DNA from: Nepenthes gracilis
Taxonomy: Eukaryota; Streptophyta; Magnoliopsida; Caryophyllales; Nepenthaceae
Direction of reading: 5' to 3'
Assembly (NCBI GenBank): GCA_033239525.1
Contig: BSYO01000011.1
Span: 6,539,973 to 6,603,972 of the forward strand
DNA: 64,000 nucleotides
Below are positions 57,465-64,000 of the stretch, piece after piece. Each line of letters starts with the position of its first letter. Position 1 is the first letter of the stretch. The notes below the pieces were generated by a model. It ran no database searches. It saw only the letters and a program-made list of their open reading frames with translations, and was not told the origin of the DNA. Both the position numbers and the translations under genes were made by a program.

Positions 57465-57939
57465 AATATCTATTTAATATTAAAAATAATATATAAAAAT
57501 TAAAAAAAATAACTATGTAGATAATATTATTTAATATTTAAATTCAAATTATTAGATTATATTATTATAATAACCTTGATAAAGAAGTAAAATTCTATTA
57601 AAAGAAGCAGAATCCTCAAATCCGATAAGTATTGTAATTTGATGGTGAAATACGAAGATATATTATAACATCTTTTTTTCTTCAATTGGTACCCCCTTAT
57701 GTCCAATTTTAGCTTTTGTTATCATATTGATGGTATAATGAATCAAAATTTAATATGACGAATTTGAAATCGGTCATTTATATCTTTTTAATTCAACTCT
57801 TGTATATGATAAATTAAAATAATAGTTTATATATATATAGGGTTAGTTCTTTAACTTATCCTCTGATATAATAAGTTATAAGTGTAGTAGATAAGTTAGA
57901 AAGTGAAGAATAGAAGAAAAAATAGACTTTTACGACACG
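57465..57939. other. AT-rich spacer
   Basis: No gene recognised. An 11-bp word TATAGGGTTAG at 57,836-57,846 is repeated at 58,571-58,581, on the far side of the MITE-like element. Confidence 0.55.
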
Positions 57940-58195
57940 TTTGGTTACTGGAATGGAATAAGGTGGGAATATAATAGTTATTCCCAGGGAATAGAATTAG
58001 ATGGGAATAAAGTTGGAAATTATTATTCCTATATTTGGTTGTTGAAATAGAATTAGTTGAAAATTTGTATTACAATGTTTGGTTTGTAAAATTGTATGAG
58101 GAATAATGTGAGAATTTATCGGAATGACGCTTTTACCCGTATAATAATAATAAAAAGAATAATAATAATAATAAATAATAATAATAATAATAAAA

Positions 58196-58240
<45 letters not shown>

Positions 58241-58314
58241 GTAACAATACTAATAATAATAATAATAATAAAATAATAATAATAATCATAATAAAATAAT
58301 AATAATAATAATAA

Positions 58315-58348
<34 letters not shown>

Positions 58349-58570
58349 TGGGGCAAATTTGGGTTAATAAAATTATTGGGTGGGAATTCTTTTTCCTCCC
58401 TTACCAGGAATAAAAAATACCTAATACCACCAAGGAATAGTTATTCCTTGTAATCAAGGATAACTATTCCTTCGGGAATTGTTATTCCCAACTTAAGTGT
58501 AATCAAACGGTGGAATAATAATTCCACCAAGAATAAGGAGGGAATAAAATTTCTATTCCCTCCAACCAAA
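57940..58570. mobile_element. MITE-like inverted-repeat element with TAA expansion
   Basis: The left end TTTGGTTACTGGAATGGAAT and the complement of the right end TTTGGTTGGAGGGAATAG form terminal inverted repeats. Further GGAATA/TATTCC words continue inward on both sides. An internal palindrome (GGAATAGTTATTCCTTG / CAAGGATAACTATTCC) sits at about 58,433-58,469. No coding capacity. No simple target duplication is seen directly at the ends. Confidence 0.6.
58139..58350. repeat. (ATA/AAT)n compound microsatellite
   Basis: About 210 bp of AAT units with scattered AAAG, GTAA and ATC interruptions in the centre of the MITE-like element. The open frames on both strands encode poly-Asn or poly-Ile and are not genes. 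Confidence 0.97.
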
Positions 58571-60390
58571 TATAGGGTTAGATGACAGTATTTGATCCTT
58601 TGAGATTATTTACCCGATAATATTAATAGAAAGACATATTTCTAACTTTTTTTTTTAATACAGATATAATTGCTGTGAGAACTTGAGATGAAATGAATGT
58701 TTTAAGACTGCTTCGAATAAGAATCATTATTGTAAGTAGAGGATAAAAAAAAAAAAGCAAAAGACACCAATTTCTATGACTCTTGTTAATGGAGATGCTA
58801 GCCTATGTTTATGGTGGTTTATTAACCTTTCTTAGGCCAAAAACTGTGCTGCATTTACCATAGCTGCTCAGTATTAATTATTATTAGTAATCCACCAATT
58901 TGACTGATTATTTATTAATGTCCATAAATTCTCTTTAATGGGCATGTCTGTTATTCTCTCCCTTTGTTACCTCTATCTGGCATTTGGTGGTATTAATAAT
59001 AGTTTTGCTCAAAAAGGCCTCAATATCATGCTATATTTTTTTAATTTTAAGATCTAAATAATTACTTAAAAAATTATGGATTTCATAGGTGTTTAATCAG
59101 TTTAATACATGTTGAACTCTTCAAATGACTATTTTTTTACCTTACTGATGTGATGTGACAACATGAGTGAGCATCATTGACTTAGATCAAAGGCTTGGGC
59201 CAACAGGGGCTTTAACGGTACTATAATAAAATAACCTTTTAAATAAAATTATTTAATTTCACATTCTTTTAATAAATTAGATTACTAGGACAACTTGATT
59301 GTCTAACAACACGTCTCTAATAAACCAATCATTGTTGATAAGACAAAATATTTTGGTAATACATCTCTTTGACAATTTTGTTTAATTTATCAATTCAAAT
59401 TTTGATATTTAGATCCAAATTTTATTGTCTTATAATTAAACCCATAACATCTATGTTTATATAAATAAAAATTTGGATGTAATGTCTTCCCTAAAACTGA
59501 ATTAAACTTGATAAATTCCTAAATGTACTCCGAATAAAAGAATTTAAATTCTACATATTATAAGTACAAATAATAAATCACAAGATGTAATAACTCCCTA
59601 ATTTATTCTATCACACTTAAGCCATTAATGTATTAGCCAAACTAAAATGCAAAAAAAAAAATAAAAAAAAAGGATTTAGAAAAGTGTGTGTAAGGGCTTC
59701 CAAAGAATAAGCTCCATGCCTTAGAAGGGGTTCTTGACAAAAGATGAAGAAAAATGGTCATTCAATATTCTTCACAGAGGGATAATAATATCTTTCAATT
59801 GAAGTATCTCAAAGCCAACTTCATGCTTTTCTCTTTAGGAGAAGAAAGAAGAAATAAAGGAAGAGAAATCATCTTTTTTAAAATATTATCTGACTCATTC
59901 TAGACATTTAGCCAATGTTGAGTTTATAGATTTCTTAATTTTCTGAAACTTGTGCACTTATTGCTTGTTTTGAACTTATACATTTTTTTGTGCAAAGGAA
60001 ACTATACTTATAGACTTTGGATCTATATTGAAAAGGGATACCTCAAAATATCAACATGGGATCATGAGTTGTGAAGACAATTTTCCTAATTGATAAAAAA
60101 TAATTTCTATACCTTGAGTAATTAACAACGTATTTTCTTAATTTCAAAAGTCAAAATGCTGTTATGACAATCCTGGCCTTAGTGGGCCAATGACAAATCA
60201 CCAGTCAAATGACTAACTCATTATTTGCAATTGCCTGTTGATACTAAAGTGTTACACCAATTATCGGAGACACCGCATTCATTGACAACAGCCTCTTAAT
60301 AGACCATTTTTGCCCTTTCTGAGAATCTAATATCTATGTCATCTTGACAGCACAAATATTTGATACATCTAGTTTTGACAATTTGGCCTA
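58571..60390. other. AT-rich intergenic DNA
   Basis: No gene, LTR pair or RNA gene recognised. Short ORFs only. Confidence 0.6.
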
Positions 60391-61650
60391 TTATTTCATA
60401 AGCCGGATCCTTGGTCCAGATTATCTGGATTTGGAATAGATTGATGTGGATGCAACTTCACTCCTGCAACAGCAGCTGTGCAAGAACTGCAAAGCAAAAG
60501 AACATGAATTGTAGAAACAGAGAAGAAAGAGGCCAGGGCACTCATATAAGGCAAGGCTTGGAAGCAAGCTACCTGCACCTATCGGCAAGGATTCATGCTA
60601 CTATTTTATTTATTTGTTATAAAATTTTCTCATTAGTTCATCAGATGATGATGATCATGCCATAGTGGCTTGCAAAACTTATGACTTCATCAGGCATACG
60701 TGCTTATCAATGTTACTCTAGCCATCAAAAATCTCATCAAGTAGTGGTTCAAGATGAGCTTCCAAATACTTTCAGCCAGAGTAGAAGCGAAAGAGTGGGA
60801 GGCTAAGCAGCCATTTCCATTCCTCACCAGAGGACACCGCACCAAGTGCTGGCAGCAACACCCAGTTATATGTATCATTTCCCTAGGCTTGAGTTTGGTC
60901 CAAGTCAAAATAATCAGCCCCATTTACAACATTTGCCTACTTTTCTTCTTCTCTTCCTTTGTTCGAGGACAGTAAAGTAGCATAGAAGGAATGTTTAGCC
61001 TAACAAAGTGTTTGATTGTGGAGAAAACAAAGTGTTTCATAAGTTGAGAAAAACAGATGATTACAATCAATCTCACCCCAGAACATAACATAGGCAGACA
61101 GCCAGGTTAGGGGTTCCCAACAGGAATGAGAAACTGATACAATTTGGTAATAAGAAGTTGATAAAAAGGGAGAGAGTGTTGGTGCTATGGATTTATGCCT
61201 GGCTGGGCACCGTTTTATGAGTTCTACCGCTTGGAGCCACATTTGAAAAATCTCCATCATCTCCCAATTGCAAACAACATTCCAACTGAAATCATGCGGC
61301 GAAATTGAAGATATATATTCATCTCAAACAGAAGAACAAGTGCAGAATGCTTCCCATCATCAGGAAACCAATTTCAGAAACAAGCATGCTGGTTCCACTG
61401 TCAGGGCTAATGGGTGCAAATGCCGAGGGAGTGGATTCTGTGCTCCCACTAGAATTAGATCTGTTTTTCAAAAGATCAAACAAATTACAGTCAGTCAGCA
61501 TTGGAAGGTTTTCTTTCTTGTTAGATCATCAAACGAGTGCAGCTAAAGAAAGTCTAGAGGCCTTACGTTCCGGCAAAAGCACAGGAACCATAACCTGCAA
61601 AATCGATCACAGCAAGAGAAGAATCAGGTAAATAAGTGTTTCACCTCAAG
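60390..61650. other. Possible exon fragments, unidentified
   Basis: Base composition is less AT-rich here. On minus, TTTTGCAG at about 61,603 is followed by VMVPVLLPERKASRLSLAAL and a stop near 61,540, which looks like a last exon with a good acceptor site. A second open piece on minus (61,319-61,501) reads NRSNSSGSTESTPSAFAPIS. On plus, 60,680-60,972 reads VVVQDELPNTFSQSRSERVG, a stop, then HQVLAATPSYMYHFPRLEFG. I recognise none of these. They could belong to a degenerate gene or to untranslated exons of a gene extending right. Confidence 0.2.
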
Positions 61651-62454
61651 GAAAGCCCTAGTTGACACCATATGAGAGGCCATCCAATGTTTTGCTGATC
61701 AATGCAGATTTTGCAATATTAATGATGACTCAAACAAAAGTTTATCAGGTACCTAACATTGCCACAGTATGCAATGAACTACCAGTTATGCAGCCTTCAA
61801 TAATGCTACAACCAGTGTTCAACTCTTCATTTTACCACAAAGAACAATTCGTATCATACAGTTGACAATCAGCCATGGATAATTCATTTGTCAAATCAAC
61901 AGAAAAGTTTAAGCATGTATAACATAGGGCTCAAAAAGGAGGTTACAAAAAATAAATAAATAAAGACAGAACCCACAACAGTGTCCGTGTTAGCTTGGGT
62001 GGAGCAAGGAGTAGTCCAACAAGGGAAAGGGCTCCATTACAGCTAGGCTAGGAATTCAAGAGATTCATAATGATTAATTATGCACGCACAGTTTTCCATC
62101 TAAATAAGATTCTCACCCCTTGATATGAGTTAGCTGCAAAAGACCAGCAAAGTAAATTTACCAGCACAGCCAGATTCTTTAGGTTGTAGCATCTGAGAAC
62201 GAAATTAGGATAACTACATTAGCTTGTGGACTGATTTGTATTAAGTTTTAAGTTAAACTGTAGATTTATATGGGACCTGGAATATTTAGTCTGCAATGGG
62301 CTCATGCAGTGTGACACGAACCATACACTCACGTTGCAAGCATGGCTTTTGTGAGGCAGCAGGTAGAACACAACCCAGGCGCATCTGCCGTAGGCTTTTT
62401 ACCTTGGCAAAGGAAAACTGAAGGTAAGGCATGAGATAGCTGCTTAAGTGGCCC
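61651..62454. other. Intergenic or intronic DNA
   Basis: A possible tiny minus exon is bounded by TCTTTTGCAG and GGTGAG (about 62,118-62,140). Otherwise nothing recognised. Confidence 0.35.
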
Positions 62455-63420
62455 TAAAGGCGTTTATAAATAGGATCCTTCATTTTTTCAGCTCATTTCA
62501 TCTCAGCTAAGTAAGAGAAGCAAGAGAAAGAGAAGGCAAAAGAAGAAAGAAAAAGAAAAGGAAGGAGGAAGTTGATTTTGGAGCTTAACCCTTGAAAATC
62601 TTGGTGATATTACTTAAAGCAGTTTTATCCCTAGCCCTTATCCCTAACTTTGATGTCGAAATTTCAGAAAAATATCTTCATGCTTGGTCCAAATCTAAGA
62701 TTCATATTCTAAAGTCCCACACATTTGATCTTCTGATATTTTTCACGAACTTAACTAGCATGCATGGCATTTTTGTTTATAAATCCTAAGATTGTGAAGG
62801 CTTATGCCTAAGTTCACAAAATTGTTAAGAAACCCTAAAATTGTTGAATAGTATCTCTTACATATTCATTTTATGCAACAATTTTGAGAAATTTTTACAA
62901 TAAAGTTAAGTCAAGATATTTGCTTTCAAATTCTAGAAATTATATTTATTTTATAGAGTTTCTTTCATTTTTCCATAAAAACTATTATAAGAAATTAATA
63001 AGATATATTAAGACAAGTCGCTGTACATTATTTGTAAGCAGATATCATAAAACCTAATATCCACAAGTTTGAAATATAGCGTTTGGCCCCGACTAAAAGT
63101 ATAACATATAGTCAGCAACCTACCGGTTTTGAATAGTGATTTATAGTCTCATCTATGAGATCAATATGCCAACCAACATTTGAAATGTAGTGTTTGGCCC
63201 CAATTATAGGTACAGTTTATTATTGACCCTTTGTTCTAGATTATACATTGTTGTATATAATTTCAATATTTGCCCCTCTTTGGATATTCATCGTGAATTA
63301 TTTGGTATCATCATATTTTTTATTATTTGTTTTACTGAGCATTTAGGTCATTCTACAATTCACCATATTCCACATTAGTGAGCCTGCAATGATGAGGAAA
63401 AGTTGGACCGGCAGGTGTCC
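62455..63420 (+). repeat. Possible partial LTR of a gypsy element
   Basis: A canonical TATA box (GTTTATAAATAGG, about 62,462-62,474) is followed by a purine-rich leader (62,510-62,575) and a non-coding stretch. TTTGAAATATAGCGTTTGGCCCC (from 63,068) then recurs in variant form 111 bp later (from 63,179). The TATA, purine-rich leader and duplicated GTTTGGCCCC layout recalls Tekay-type LTRs and parallels the nested LTR in element A. No second LTR or coding domain is in the window, so this is tentative. Confidence 0.35.
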
Positions 63421-64000
63421 CATTGACAAAGATTTTTTTTAGAGCTTGAAATGTTTAATATTTGACAACTGATGTATTAGAGTTGTCGAGATACAATTTG
63501 GAATATTTTGGAAGTTGGCATGTATTAATTTAAACATGGTTTTATCCCAAGTGGCCAACAGGTCATGGTCACAGTGACGTGTTATGGAGATGTCTATGAT
63601 TTTTATCATATTGATTTTTCTAACATATTATTGATGACTAAGCAGATACTAGAAATAAATGGTAAAAAAAAAGGAAATTTAACAGTATCCTGGAATATTT
63701 ATACAATTATCCATGTGTTTTGGGGTTACTAATAGTTTCATGTAGCATCGTGGCCCAGATTTGGGCTCTTAGTTACAGTTATATTTGATGTTTTTGAACC
63801 AGGTCGTGACATAGGTTGCTTTAAGGTCTCACATGCAGCAGAGAAAACATGAAATGTTGACACAAAAAAAATGGACAGCATGCATGGCACGAACATACGC
63901 ACAAGCATTTCAGATGAGATAAGAAGCTGAACACAACTAAGGAGCACACAGAATGACTGGAACAAGGTTTCATGCATCTGCAAGTTAAAGAGTGTGTGTG
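63421..64000. other. AT-rich intergenic DNA at right edge
   Basis: The minus ORF at 63,738-63,983 is Cys/Ser/Leu-rich and unrecognised. Nothing else seen. Confidence 0.5.

Noticed and set aside
57997..58356. Ile- and Asn-rich ORFs on both strands
   Set aside because: Produced by the AAT microsatellite.

Overview
This is nuclear DNA of a flowering plant. The evidence is plant-type LTR retrotransposons (one Ty1/copia element and four Ty3/gypsy elements of the Tat lineage with dual RNase H domains), AT-rich intergenic DNA with TAA/TTA microsatellites, and one single-exon plant gene for a polyamine transporter of the PUT/LAT family. The species cannot be read from the sequence. There is no sign of an operon, virus, plasmid or CRISPR array.

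Layout. 1-~10,690: Tat element A on the minus strand. It runs off the left edge, and its RT is split by a ~2.35 kb LTR-like insertion (5,015-7,360). ~10,690-15,500: AT-rich DNA without genes. 15,505-26,614: complete but decayed Tat element B (+), with two LTRs. 27,388-33,097: complete but decayed Ty1/copia element, probably Tork lineage (+). 33,632-33,950: a GC-rich foldback element. 34,565-43,782: complete Tat element D (+), with an exact 5-bp target duplication AAATT. 44,459-45,901: polyamine transporter gene (PUT4-like), the only intact host gene I can support. 46,119-~46,690: inverted, 5'-incomplete LTR of the family of the next element. ~46,765-57,464: complete Tat element C (+), carrying a ~570-bp non-LTR retroposon. 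57,940-58,570: MITE-like element full of TAA repeats. 58,571-64,000: AT-rich DNA with a possible LTR fragment (62,455-63,420) and weak exon-like signals near 61.5 kb.

How the parts work together. Each Tat element encodes gag, protease, RT, RNase H, a second archaeal-type RNase H and integrase. In A, B and C an additional gene lies between pol and the 3' LTR on the opposite strand (antisense ORF, aORF). A and C share a ~75-bp intron at a comparable place in the aORF. B and C have a TATA-like box ~105 bp upstream of the aORF start, so the aORF looks like a separately transcribed gene. In C it carries a region resembling the 'putative gypsy type transposon' domain (Transposase_28, PF04195). All elements have stops, frameshifts or catalytic substitutions and cannot be autonomous as read.

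The PUT4-like gene sits in a ~3 kb gap between D and the inverted LTR/C block. Its leader contains several tiny upstream ORFs, including two AUG-UGA start-stop elements. The inverted LTR and C's own 5' LTR form a large inverted repeat just downstream of the gene. I see no clearly new biological system. The best candidates for follow-up are the antisense gene modules with their conserved promoter and intron, a repeated internal polypurine-like motif, the LTR hairpin beside the transporter gene, and the transporter's start-stop uORFs.
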